From contig CAJQUW010002201.1 of NCBI GenBank assembly GCA_907163375.1, positions 110,001-174,000 on the forward strand: 64,000 nt of DNA. Reading direction: 5' to 3'. Shown here in pieces: positions 26,430 to 37,002 of this stretch (position 1 is the stretch's first letter; every line of letters starts with the position of its first letter). The notes under the pieces are model-generated. The model was not told the DNA's origin and did not search any database. It saw nothing but the letters and a program-made list of their open reading frames with translations. The position numbers and the translations under genes are program-made. Source of the stretch: Prostheceraeus crozeri (taxonomy: Eukaryota > Platyhelminthes > Polycladida > Euryleptidae).

Positions 26430-26660
26430 GCTGAACATGGTAGCACCGAGACCTATTTATGGTGCCGATGAGCACCAAAGTTGGTGTTGAGTTATAGAAC
26501 ATTTACCAAAGCGTGTTTTTGAAGATGTAGTTAAAAGTAGCACCGAAGTTGGTGTTCGGAGCCATATCACTGTAGCACAAAAACATTCCTTGAACCGCGA
26601 GGCATGATAGCACCGATTTCTACCATTGATTCTGCTGAGCATGACAACACCAAACATATA
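26430..26660 (-). repeat. Cluster of a degenerate short repeat (CGGTGCTA / CAACACCAACTT)
   Basis: On the minus strand, CGGTGCTA or TGGTGCTC recurs about four times between 26616 and 26440. Two units end in ACACCAACTTCGGTGCT or ACACCAACTTTGGTGCT, and two continue into ATCATGC or ACCATGT. The spacing is irregular (about 27 to 76 bases). It looks like a worn tandem repeat; each unit can also pair with itself (CACCAACTTCGGTG). Confidence 0.4.
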
Positions 26661-28004
26661 ATTGCGTTGACTGCACTCATTTTTTGCTTGGTAGCTAATA
26701 TTTCCGTGTTCTCAGATTGGGTTCCAAAGTCTACTAAGAATGTAACTGCTGAAAGTTTTTTGAGAACCTGAAATTGTTGTAAAACGTCACGATGGCTGAC
26801 TCTTGATTCGAGGTACTGCAGCCTGGACCAATCTCCACTCAGTGTTAGTAGATGTCATTATCTTTTGTCAATATTCCACAATTGTGTGCTCTCTGCTCCT
26901 ATCATGAGAAATTCATATTGAATGTACCGACTGACACCCTACGCTCAGAGAGATCGTAGAATGCGACAATCCGACAGATATAGCAACAATACCTTCGGAG
27001 ATGTTGTCATGTCCAACACAATGTCCTATTCAGGTTATACTTCTTTATCAATTTGCTGAAATCTGAATTATTCTCCTCTTCAGATCTCATTTCCCTAAAG
27101 AAACTTCATCATGAGACCATAGATTCTCTTTTCTTAAACCATTCGTACTTGAGTTACGGTTGCTACAACTTCCATGTTTTTGGACAGTTTACACATGTAA
27201 AGATTTAGATACGATATCAAGCAAGACCGACCTAAATGTTAAGTTTGAGCGGTTTTATGAGATTTGTGGGTCGTGTGAAGTCCAATCCATCTTTGATCTA
27301 CATAATGTGAGAAATCAGTGAAAATTCACAGTCAGGACATCGATAATTAAGCTTACTTCTTTTCTCAATACAATACTACATGTACATGTAGATCAAATCA
27401 AACACAGAACACAAATTCCGTAGGACACCTCAATCTAGAGGTACTGAAAGTCGAATACATGTTGTGATTAATGAAAATCCGCTAGCCGATTCCACGACAT
27501 GGGAGGAGTGATGCGCTAGATTTTGATTACTGATGATTCACATGATGCCAATAATTGGATGAATCAGAGATGGGATGGCGATCAATGCTTGACCTCAGAG
27601 TTACAAGTTCTTGTTTCATTGACATTTCGGATATCTTCGCTCGGAGGTTCGAACTTGTGATCAGAACCAACAGCGCGCTGCTGACGATCTGTCAACATAA
27701 ATCAAGGTAAAACCAAATCCCCAGAGGACTAATTCGGTGAAGTCAGAAACAGGACAAAGTAAACAGCATTTATTAACAAGATCAATCGTGACGCGATATC
27801 TAAACGACCGGTAATATCATTCAATTCGCAAAAATTTCTTCTGATCGGTCATACTACATCTACTTCATTGATCTCGTAACGTGCGATGCAGTATACTTAC
27901 AATAATCCAAAAATGCATGTTGCAATTATCGACAAGTAATGTGTATTTAACATCATCTGCCAGTCATTGCTCTACGAATGAACAATGACTACGAGAAGTG
28001 AGTA

Positions 28005-28630
28005 CAGACGCGTTCTTATGTTTTTGCGCCTCAGAAGACGTAAGTAGTGAATTTTCGAACTCTTTTACTTACTGTTGAACAAAGCGTGCGACAGGATGAA
28101 TTCTAATGTTGCACATAAACTATGTCAATTATGATATCGGAAAGCAATGAAAATTCCACTGATATCTGACGCATTCGGTCGGCATTGTGCAAAACAAGGT
28201 CGTTCAGAAGTCTTTGCGCCTAGAAAGATTATTGATTTCAAAAGAGCTGTCCTAATCGAATATCACTAACTTGTGTAAAATATGACGAATGACTGTAACC
28301 GATGTGTTCATTGTGACTTGCACTGGATTTTTCAAAGGAATTATGCAGGAACTCCAAAAGACTTCTGGAGAGTAGCTGTTGAAGAATGAAACAACATCCT
28401 TCGAGAAAGAATTCCGATCCCAAGAAGATGTGGCTACTTTCATTTTCAGCCGATAGTCTAAAGGCGCAAAAACTTTTGGACGACCTACTTTTCCGAATAA
28501 TTTTGTTTTTATGAAATTTCCATAGGTTTGATGATTATTCCACTCTCGATTTGACAAAAAAGCATCATGAAGAATAATTCTTATTTCATGTGTCATCGGT
28601 GTGTGACGCAAAAACTTATGAACGGGTCTG
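28005..28630. mobile_element. Tc1-type MITE with TIR CAGACSCGTTC, outer of a nested pair
   Basis: The left end CAGACGCGTTCTTATGTTTT and the inverted right end CAGACCCGTTCATAAGTTTT match closely and continue TGCG. TA precedes the left end (28003-28004); the right TA has decayed to CA. A second element sits inside it at 28199-28485. Confidence 0.65.
28199..28485. mobile_element. Inner nested MITE with related TIR, 287 bp
   Basis: The ends GGTCGTTCAGAAGTCTTTGC and (inverted) GGTCGTCCAAAAGTTTTTGC run on to GCCT. The right end is followed by TA. The TIR core (GTTC, then AAGT, then TTTGCG) is shared with the outer element, so the two families are related and one landed in the other. Confidence 0.6.
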
Positions 28631-28889
28631 CATACTTCTCTATTCGAAGTCGGTATCCATCACTTTATAGTTAACTAGCGAATCAGAGAAACCAACTTTC
28701 TACCAGTTCAGTGACACAACCCTATAGGCAATGAGGAATTTATTGAAAGCGACAGCAACATAGAAAGCCGACACTGCATAAAGAACTAGAACGGGTATGT
28801 ACACTAAATACAGCATCACACTGGCATCATGACGGCTTCCAACGGCTGACAGAAGACAAGTACTGGCAACTTGCCAGTGAACTTTGTTA

Positions 28890-30243
28890 CGTGGTGCGCC
28901 CAAAACGTTTCCGGCCTTAGCATTTTATAAAGCGAAAAGATTTAATCCAATGACGTTTTTATTTAGTACATTATAGCTATTTCTCAAACCAATTGCCGTT
29001 CGCGGCCAAACACTTCCTAGCGAACTGGGAGTGCCTTGAAAGCATCAAGGAAAAAAGCGGGAGGTAATAGGCCAAAACAGTTTCTTACAGTCTCTTCCAA
29101 AGCTGCGGCACTTTCAAAATGAGTCCCGCGGAGATGGCGTTTCAACTCGTTGAAAAGGCAATAGTCTGATGGAGCCAAATCCGGGCTATAAGGTGGATGC
29201 TTCACAAGTTCGAAGCCCGCGCTGCCGATCTTCTCCAAGGCAGCTCGACAAGTGTGCACTGGAGCGTTGTCCTGAAGGAACCAATGAGGCAGACCTCTTG
29301 GCTTGCGAACCTTGCTGCGGACCTACTGAATCAGCTCGCCGTAATATTCACCGGTCACTGTCTCCTGTCTTTGTAGGAAATCCAGGAAGATGATTCCTCC
29401 TGCATTCCAGAAGGCAGTCAGCATCATTTCTCTTCGGATCGCTCCAGATCGTTGCTTCCAGACTTTGCCTTCATCAGGCCTGTGCCATTCCAGAGATTCT
29501 CGCCTGGATTCAGGTGCGTACAGGCTCAGTGGCGTTTCATCAACAGTGATGATGTTCCTCAAGAAATTATCGCCATGGCAGCGATAAATTTCAAGATTCA
29601 CTAGGCAGGCTTCACGGCGTCGGGTGCACATCTCGGTGGTCAAGAAGCGCGGAACAAAGCGAGACGAAACCTTGTTGAAGCGCATTTCGTGCAGCATCTC
29701 GCCAACAGATCCTTTCGACAGTTTCAGAGACTCAGCAAGCTGTCTTGTTGTCACCTTCCTGTCTTCAAGGACCAGTCTCTCCAATTTGGCGCGGTTTTCT
29801 TCGTTGTCAGAAGTCTTTGGGCGGCCTTCTCTTTCTTCGTCAGCCACAAGTTGACGTCCTCTCTTGAACTCGACAATCCAAAACTTGATCGTCGATTCTG
29901 ACGGACACTTGTCTGCGTAAGCAAGAAGCAAGTTCGCTTTAATGTCTGCACTTGATTGACCAAGCAGAAGACAAAAACGAATCGAGCTTCGATACTCCAC
30001 TTTATCCAAGTGATCAAGTCGCAATGAAGTCATCCTTTCAGTGCGCTTTCACGAGTGAAAATGATTTTTGACTAAGTGCGTTCGCTGGTTGAAATCAGAT
30101 GTCTATGAACAGATGTCAGATCAGATATCTATGATCCTGACCGTTTCTAGCTCTCAAAGAACCAATGTATTGATTTCAGATGTTTACTTTAGAAATTGAA
30201 AGGAATTTCTGTCATTGGCCGGAAACTTTTTGGGCGCACCACG
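28890..30243 (-). mobile_element. Full-length mariner element, 1354 bp
   Basis: The 27-bp terminal inverted repeats at 28890-28916 and 30217-30243 begin CGTGGTGCGCCCAAAA and differ at one base (position 17, C versus A). TA target duplications are intact on both sides (28888-28889 and 30244-30245). The length and layout (one intronless transposase gene with about 210 bp of leader) are those of a complete mariner. It lies inside the 11.3-kb intron, with its transposase on the same strand as the host gene. The near-identical ends suggest a fairly young insertion. Confidence 0.95.
28984..30033 (-). pseudogene. mariner transposase (D,D34D) with two in-frame amber codons
   Basis: The reading frame from ATG 30033 to TGA 28984 is about 349 codons, the usual mariner size, and has no frameshift. 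The N-terminal half has the helix-turn-helix region (VTTRQLAESLKLSKGSVGEM) and RFVPRFLT in the place of the WVPHEL-type signature. The catalytic domain shows VDET (first Asp), LQDNAPVH (second Asp) and SPDLAPSDYCLF. Thirty-four residues lie between the second and third Asp, as in D,D34D mariners. Two TAG codons interrupt it: 29325-29323, just before the second Asp, and 29019-29017, near the C-terminus where the sequence otherwise continues EVFGRERQLV. All three catalytic aspartates are present, so loss of activity rests on these nonsense codons alone. It should be immobile unless mobilised in trans through its good ends. Confidence 0.9.
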
Positions 30244-30479
30244 TAAGATTCTCCATTATCATCGCATCTCTGAATATGAAATCATTTCGATCAAGTAATT
30301 TACAATACACCTTGCGACACGAATCTACAACTGTTGCATGTTTGTGATTCTTCATAAGATCCAGCAACATTAACCTAGATCGCCATGTGATCCAGCAGCT
30401 GCGATGACCATCAACACACTGCAGTCTTGCACTCTGATCAACTTCAGTTTTTTACGAATTCATCAACTTTAGTTGACAA

Positions 30480-30661
30480 TTTTTACTGACACTCAAGAGG
30501 ATAATAAAGTGATGAGATCAATGCATTGCTCTTATCACCAGTCACTAAACTGTTGCTGTCTGTTGACGCACGAAGCACGATTATTGATGTTTGTCTATTA
30601 TTTTCTGACTCATCGTGAATAGAAAAGTACCAGCAATAAAGTTGCACGTGTTAACGCACCC
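30480..30661 (-). mobile_element. MITE family M copy 2 (partial)
   Basis: The minus strand begins GGTGCGTTAACACGTGCAAC and continues with blocks shared with 20123-20452: GATGAGTCA, CGTGCTTCGTGCGTC, TGGTGATAA, and a TTGAGTGTCAG end. Only about half of the copy-1 length is present and the TA duplication is not evident. Confidence 0.6.
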
Positions 30662-33102
30662 GAAAGCAAAGTGGAAAGTCGGAGTTCTGTGAGACAGTTT
30701 CATTGCTCTAATTAACCAAGCATCAGATGATCCTCAGATTTGGACAACGAAACATTTCAGCTAATTGTCCACATCATTTGCTAATAGACTTTAGGGCTCA
30801 TAATGTAAAAGAAAAATTCTGGTGGCATGTGTGCACCAGAATCACCACCAAAATGTTCGCTTTGACCATGTGTTTCGAGAGTCAGTGGACAGTGCTCTGA
30901 GGGACTCCGTTATTCAAATATAAAGTCCAGCTCAAAAGCCTAGATGCTAGATATTATTCCAAGAGAGGAGTGTGGACGTTGCTTCGACACTTAAATTCAT
31001 TATCAGTTAATATGTACCATAACAAACAAGTTTCTCCAATTCGAAATCTAAGAAATTGTTGATGTTTGATGTATTAGGGCCAACATAGGGAAGCTAATTA
31101 ATCGAAGACCCTATATCAGAGTCGATATGAGGAGTACTTGTTCATTATGTTCACTTGTCCGAGATAGGTTAATCTCAAAGCTGCGTTTCAAAAGCGTTTT
31201 ATGAGCTAATATGATATCACAATTTTCCCTGAGCAGCACAATAATGGTGTGCATTTATGAAAAATATTTAGATGCTTTAGATGCTTAGATTAGCTGCTTT
31301 GCAATTGAAAAGATAATTCGATTTATTGATCTTTTCAGTTCGCACAAAGTTTCGCAGCAGTCACTGCATCGATAGATACAATTTGAAAGAGAAAGAATTA
31401 CAAATCTGAAGAAAGATAGGCCTATCAGAGAATTAGATGCGGAAATCGCTCAATTCGTCCCTACTGTCTATCTTAGGTTAAACAAATCTGATGACCATAG
31501 CCTTTCTGAATCTGACATGATGCAAATGACAAATATCACACAGTGGAAATCAAGGTTGGCATATTTAGATAGGAATTTCGGTGGGTTTTTTTAAAATTAC
31601 CAGACTGGGTTATCTCAAATGCTAGATTGTGCTTCTTCTATATAAGGCGAGGATTTTTAAATGCAAGTTGTGTATCATCAGATCGGAACTTCAACATGAA
31701 AGACCGTTTATTAATTGTTTTAATTACACTTCTAGACTAATTACAGCTCTAAAGGAGCGGCTACGGAATATTCGTAGAAAAGTTTTATTGCTGCTTTTGG
31801 GTGCTTTAATCAGTCTGTTATATCATTCACTTTTCACGATCGTATGAGTTTCCATACCTTTTTAGTAATTTTGTAGCACCCACACTTTTTGTTGTGAACA
31901 TTTTTGGATCAGATTTTGGCATGACGAAATCATACACGTGATATTATACGCTCAGTTATATCACTAAATTTGTTTTCATTTGAATAAATGCTAAACTAGA
32001 TAATCTAGTGATATCAAAGTTACTTATAATTTCATGTGGATACATAATTATTAACCCATCTAGACGCTAAGCCTTGATTATGTCTTCGTATCTCATGCCG
32101 AAAGAATTGTCTCGGTAGTATAAAAAGAATAAGACGTATATTTCAGATAATGAAGAAATATTATGTTCTGACTAGTTTGATAATTAAATTAGAATACACC
32201 GATGAGCTTACGATTTCACATCGGACATAACCTACTATCAATATCCGTCTCAAATTCGATCGTACGTCTATCAATTGGTAAATGTATTTTGGGTTTTTTA
32301 AATAGCGTTGGGTTTTGTACCAACCCTGGTGGAAATATTAGACGAAGACAACGATATCATCAATCTCAGATTCACTGCGAAATAGTGTGCGAAGTAAGGA
32401 ATCATAAGATCGAATTATCTAATGATTAATAAGACAGCAAATATTTATCGCGAAATTATTTCGTTTTATGACCTGTTATTTTCCCAGATGAGACATCAAT
32501 TCTTGGATTAGTGTCGCATATCTTTCCAAATGCTCTCTGGTTTCGTGTTCTCCATTATCAAGTATTTGAAATCAATGAGTATTTGATACCAAGTGAAGAT
32601 AATAAAGATTCCCAGAGTGCTATAGGAAACCAAGTTATCACAACCCAGTTCTTTATGGAGCTGACTACATCAGAACATGGTGAGTGAACAGCATGCCTAA
32701 TGATAGGCCTCCGATCGGATCGATCTAATCTATACAGTGATCGTAGTCTATTCTCGTCATTATGTTCATTTCTACACTGATCTCAGATCTCTCACATGTT
32801 CTCAGCTGGGATAGACGCATAGATAAGTCTTGAGATAACGTATCTCAATAATTGATAGAGTCCTTCAAGCCAAAGATATCTTTGCCCTCGCAGAGTTTGA
32901 TGATCTCAACACCGCATGGTCACGAAGAATAGAACCAGTGTGCTGTGGAGGAGAACGTGTCACAACCGACAAACGAATAGATATACATGAGATGAGTAGT
33001 CATAGGGTGTACATTGCAATACATCTTGTGCGAGTGATAACACAGAGATAAAGAATGAATAACATAATTATCAAATGACGAGATGATTTCTATGCAACTT
33101 AC
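30662..33102. other. Intron sequence without recognised feature
   Basis: The last 2.4 kb of the 11.3-kb intron before exon 3 in coordinate order. No element ends, tRNA-like boxes or exon-like ORFs were recognised. Confidence 0.4.
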
Positions 33103-33252
33103 GTTGATTGCCGATCTTGTAACCTTCTTTTAAAAACTCGATTTCAGCAGGTGGCTGTGAATCTGGGACATCACAGAGGATTTGTGCGATGTTTCCTTTG
33201 TAGAAGTATTTCTGTTCCGTTATCCTCTCATTCCTCGTTTTCATCGATAATC
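33103..33252 (-). CDS. Exon 3 of L1CAM/neuroglian-like gene: first half of Ig2
   Basis: This 150-nt exon is flanked by the acceptor TTTCTTTTCAG and the donor GTAAGTTGC, phase 1 at both ends. It encodes residues 127-176. It carries the first cysteine of Ig2 (Cys153 in QILCDVPDSQPP), followed by IEFLKEG. In that segment Phe166 stands where Ig domains normally have tryptophan. The exon alone would be missed by an ORF search because it has only 49 full codons. It was found because frame and phase demand the first half of a domain before exon 4, and the joined frame then carries the expected Cys-to-Cys spacing. The intron separating it from exon 4 is 11,292 bp. Confidence 0.8.
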
Positions 33253-33649
33253 CTGAAAAGAAACAATTTCAGATGCATTTTAAGAATCAAAAATAAAATC
33301 ACCCAAATATTATGTCATGTTGACCGCTAGGTTGATATAATGCAATTCACATAGACATATGACTGAGGTGTTAACACTAAGGTGCTATCTCTTGATCATC
33401 AACTGATAAATGGCCGTGTGGATGCTGTGGAAAAGGAGTTGGGGTGAATTCGATTCTCTGTACCTCATGCCACAAGTTGCGTCATAAAAGATGTTCCCAT
33501 CTGCTCTCTCCGGTAGATGTGACACATTTCCAATCCCCAAAGTGTCGAAGCGCAAATACCACCAATATTCCGGCAGACGACACTGTAAGATGCCAGTCCT
33601 AGCATACAAGAGGTTAGCCACTTTTGCTATCTCGGAGATATGATGGACA

Positions 33650-34195
33650 GCCAAGGTGGAGTAGAAAGGGCAGTGACAGGTCGGGTGTCTAATGCTTGGT
33701 CCAAATGGAGAGAGTTAGACAGCCTTCTGAACAACAAGAGTGTCCCCTAAGATCCAGAGCTCATGTGTATGAGTCCTGCATGCGATCTGTCCTTGTGTAT
33801 GGCTCAGAAACATGGTCCTTGACACAGAAGTTGTTTGAACTATTGCGAGCATGTGATCGGAGAATGCTGAGATACATGGCAAGAGTAAAATAGAGCGACG
33901 GAAGATCAAGTAAGGAAGTGGCAAGAATGTTTGGTCTTGTCTGAGATGGTTCGGTCATGTAAAGAGAGCTGAGGGAAACTGCTTGGGCAGAGTGGAAAGC
34001 ATGGAAGTCCCAGGGCGTCGAGCCGTCAGATGACCAAGAAGAACAAGGCGTCAATGTGTCTCAGAAGATCTGAAGAAAATAGGAATCTCCGAAGAACTCG
34101 CTGCCAACCGATATGAATGGAGGAGAGCCATCAACCGTCCAGCCCCAGGAGATGGGATTCAACGGACGTTAAACGTGGAGTAGGAGTAAGTAAGA
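33650..34195 (+). pseudogene. 3' end of a non-LTR retrotransposon (reverse transcriptase C-terminus)
   Basis: Plus-strand reading in shifting frames gives pieces of the conserved region after the LINE reverse transcriptase. They include VSNAWSKWREL, AHVYESCMRSVLVYGSETW and LLRACDRRMLRYMARVKW, then SSKEVARMFGL, LRWFGHVKRAEGN, RRTRRQCVSEDLKKIGIS and NRYEWRRAINRP. At least two frameshifts and a stop break it. The copy ends near GGAGTAAGTAAG, a short microsatellite tail of the RTE/CR1 style. The order YGSETW, WFGHV, EDLKK.G, WR is characteristic. The copy is 5'-truncated and inactive, inserted against the direction of the host gene. Confidence 0.8.
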
Positions 34196-34263
34196 GCATC
34201 AACTACAATGCAGACACATGTACGTGTATATTGACAGGAATCTTGAAAATGCGCAATCGCCTA

Positions 34264-34723
34264 AAAAGGTATTTTTTGTAGAAATATTAACATGGACAAC
34301 GTTTCGAATGCCGTATTCATGTGCAAATGATCCCCCAAGTTACATTATTCAAATACAAGAGTGTACTCTATAAATACATAATGCATGTTTAAGTAATTGC
34401 CAGGGTTTCACAAGTACCATAATTTTGTTGACATCTTTTTTTGTCTCAAGTGTATGAATGCGATATTAACATAGATATCACGCTCTCATAGAATGTGTGC
34501 AGCGTCTATGTGAGTAAAATACATAGTTTTGAAAGCCTGACTATTAAACGGAAAGGTATAGATATGAGATATAAATGTAATGAAGTATCTGTATTTTGTG
34601 CTATGGAGCTCCATAGTATTCACAGTGCATAAATTTGAATTTCAATGTTTCAGGGATCAATTTCACATTAAAAAGGTGTTCGAAACGTTGTCCACGCTAA
34701 TATTTTCAACAAAAATGTCCTTT
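34264..34723. repeat. Inverted pair of Penelope-like element ends with hammerhead-like core
   Basis: The left arm 34264-34335 and right arm 34653-34723 are inverted copies of about 72 bases (shared ATTAACATGGACAACG / ATTAGCGTGGACAACG, CGTTTCGAA and GATCCC). On the plus strand the right arm has TTCGAAACGTTGTCC (34680-34693). This is the GAAA core, a 2-bp stem III with a 3-base loop, and a GUC cleavage triplet of the minimal hammerheads known in Penelope-like retroelements. The CUGANGA box has decayed (TTAAAAA on the right, ATGAATA on the left). A generic MITE is the alternative. Confidence 0.5.
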
Positions 34724-34847
34724 ATTTAGACGATGACGCAAATGGAACGAGAGGTATCTCTAATATAGTAAGTACAATATAAGTTCCTAATCAGTTTGCA
34801 TTTTCATTTCTAAAAATGTGGGCAAGAACTATAAGAATTCAAAATGT

Positions 34848-35042
34848 GGTGGTCTCCGTGGCACAGTGGTTAAGTACTTGGCCTAGAGATCTTTTGCTCC
34901 TGAGGTCGAGCCCCGAACGTGCCATTGGAAGTCGGCAGGAAGGGCATCCGGACTAAAAGTACTACAACGCTACATATGTCTGACTGTTTCAGCACTGTCC
35001 AATCCCCAAGTATGGGGAGTAGTGACGCAAAGACCTAATTTC
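34848..35042 (+). repeat. tRNA-headed SINE, family C copy 1
   Basis: This begins GGTGGTCTCCGTGGCACAGT with a pol III A box (TGGCACAGTGGTTAAGTACT) and B box GAGGTCGAGCCCC. A body follows with ATTGGAAGTCGGCAGGAAGG and ends in CGCAAAGACCTAATTTCATT. A second, more damaged copy lies at 52714-52845. Confidence 0.65.
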
Positions 35043-35453
35043 ATTTTTTCAGGTCACATGTCACATATCACTGTTCAAATATTCTTGTTAAAATGAGAAA
35101 TTTGATTGAAGATTTTCACAGCATATTTGTCTACAAGATCTGATACAGGATTGCTGTCGTCATGTCCATTGTAAAGCAGTTTAATATATCATTCACAATA
35201 GCCGATGATCTCTATTCATTTTCTGGCATTCAGTTCAAGCATTCAAGCACATTGAGGGACTTATGGGACTTGTGTGTCTTAGAGATTCAAAATCATGCTC
35301 ACATTTTATCCAAATGTTTGATGGAATTTCATCAACTTAGCTGGATTATGCCGGCGTTATTTCAACATCTACACTGATCGTGATGAAATCAATTATCTAT
35401 CTAGAGATAAGCACGGTTGTATAAGTAAAACAAAGAGCTCTTGCAACACTTAC

Positions 35454-35732
35454 TCGCTCGCTTCAATCGGACCGGACGACTAAGAACTTCACCAAGTGAC
35501 GGAGTTCGCGCTTTGCAATGGATGTCGGTATCCTTCAGAATTTCCGGGTTACTTAGAGTGTAGGTAACCTTGCCCACACGCTCACGTTGCAGGAGATTGA
35601 AATTCTTATCTTCACGCTTGCGATAGACGATCTGCACCATAGCTGTGCGAGGTCTAGCCACGCACTCCAACGTCGGCACTGAGTCCGTGTAGTAAATCAG
35701 AGGAGGCGGAAGCTTCTGAAAACTTGCCATCA
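35454..35732 (-). CDS. Exon 2 of L1CAM/neuroglian-like gene: first Ig domain
   Basis: This 279-nt exon (2+92 codons+1) encodes the whole first Ig-like domain, residues 34-126 of the joined product. The acceptor TTTTCTTGCAG ends at 35733 and the donor GTAAGTGTT follows 35454. The disulfide cysteines are Cys57 (motif LECVA) and Cys106 (motif DIHCKA). The usual core tryptophan is replaced by Tyr70 in IVYRK. The end of the domain and its linker (SRPVRLKRARL, running into exon 3) resemble the Ig1-Ig2 linker of L1-family proteins, where an LRKAEL-type motif is usual; this resemblance is from memory of the family. The domain should be extracellular and take part in homophilic or heterophilic adhesion. 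A Dscam- or contactin-like first domain is the main alternative. Confidence 0.8.
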
Positions 35733-35841
35733 CTGCAAGAAAATTCAAAAACGTCATCGCTGTGTGGTTTGTGACAGCTATGTACATGTTAGAAACAAAC
35801 ATATGTAATGTTTCATGGAAATTGTGACTAGCCATGATTTG

Positions 35842-36044
35842 AAAAAATATTGAGAGAAGTCCTGGACTCGTTCGACATTTGCATTTCAATGTCCACGATG
35901 CCTTTCAGCCACTGCAGGTAACCATCACCAGGCTAAATTAAATGGTGTTTCTCCTGGCCATGGCTACATACAGTCGCTGAAAGGTTTCTTGTACATTGAA
36001 ATGCAGACTTCCAACGAGTCCAGGGCTACTCTCAATCATTTTTT
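35842..36044. repeat. 203-bp hairpin element in intron 1, near the exon 2 acceptor
   Basis: The arms of about 90 bases (35842-35931 and 35947-36044) are inverted copies with matched blocks CCTGGACTCGTT, TGCATTTCAATGT and CCTTTCAGC, separated by about 15 bases. It begins about 110 bp upstream (in transcript sense) of the exon 2 acceptor at 35733. In the pre-mRNA it would form a long imperfect stem. It is probably a MITE or foldback copy. Confidence 0.7.
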
Positions 36045-36844
36045 ATGTTAAACATTCAGGCCTGATGAATTGCTCAATCTGTGAACATGATAAGAGATCA
36101 TGTGAAGCATCATAAGAAATCACGTCTGCAAATAATAATTCATAGTACGTATAAAATATTACCATCAGGTCTTGATACTCACTTGGCTAGCATTACATAT
36201 ATAGATTTGGCTATTTTCTTCAGTAAAAGATCTCACTGGCAAATGATCATCTTCCTGACTCAACAGCTCTTGAAGTGACAATGGTCTATGATTTTTCGAA
36301 TGCCTATAACATGCATCATCACCTTCAGACAGAAAGATTAACCCTGATATGTTTATTAAAAGGATATCATCTTTTCTCGAACAAACGGAAGCAGTTCGTT
36401 GCTGAAGTTCATAAGAGCAGTACAGAAATGACTAGCTACGGAATTCCACAGAGATCAGTTGCTGTTCCACTTCTCTTCTAGAATGCAGTGGGAACATACC
36501 AAAATGAATTGTGAGCTGAGGCAGATATTCTTCTCTCGTATTGGTTTAACATATACTGATGAAGTTACTTGTTAACGCGCATTCATTACCTTTTACAGCT
36601 GATCATATCAAGAATATCAGATGATTTGGAGATAATTGTATATTTTTATGACAAAAAACTTGCATTTCATAGTTTATAACTCTCTAAACTTTTACCGTCA
36701 TTTTTGTAACTCATTTAATTTATGTAAACAGGTGGCAGCCGTTTGCATCAGATTTCTATTCAGACAAATACACGCTGATTGTTGTTATTATTAATTATTG
36801 CCTTCTTTTTGTTTGAGAGGCAGTGATTGTCACATTGAAATGGA

Positions 36845-37002
36845 GCTGAGCTGGACATGTGGCAAGAAGACAAGATGGGCGTTGGACAAAATCGGTAACG
36901 GAATAGCATCCGAGGGACGGCAAAAGAAGAAGAGGACGACAGAGAACGCGTTGGGAAGACAGTCTAACTAAAGTGGCAGGAAAAACAGGGATGCGACAAA
37001 AC
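36845..37002 (+). pseudogene. Non-LTR retrotransposon 3' relic
   Basis: The plus strand carries WAGHVARRQDGRW-like, KRRRGRQRTRWEDSL and KVAGKTGMRQ peptides in adjacent frames, the WAGHV-RW-GRPRTRWEDD-AG end of RTE/CR1-like LINE ORF2. Only about 50 codons remain. It belongs to a different family from the 33650-34195 relic. Confidence 0.7.

Noticed and set aside
28252-28611. 119-codon minus-strand ORF with a GRPKVFAP motif resembling a transposase linker
   Set aside because: The motif is simply the translation of the inverted repeat end of the inner MITE (28199-28485); the ORF crosses element boundaries and has no catalytic motifs.
29169-29901. Several plus-strand ORFs at 29.2-29.9 kb
   Set aside because: These are antisense shadows of the mariner transposase.
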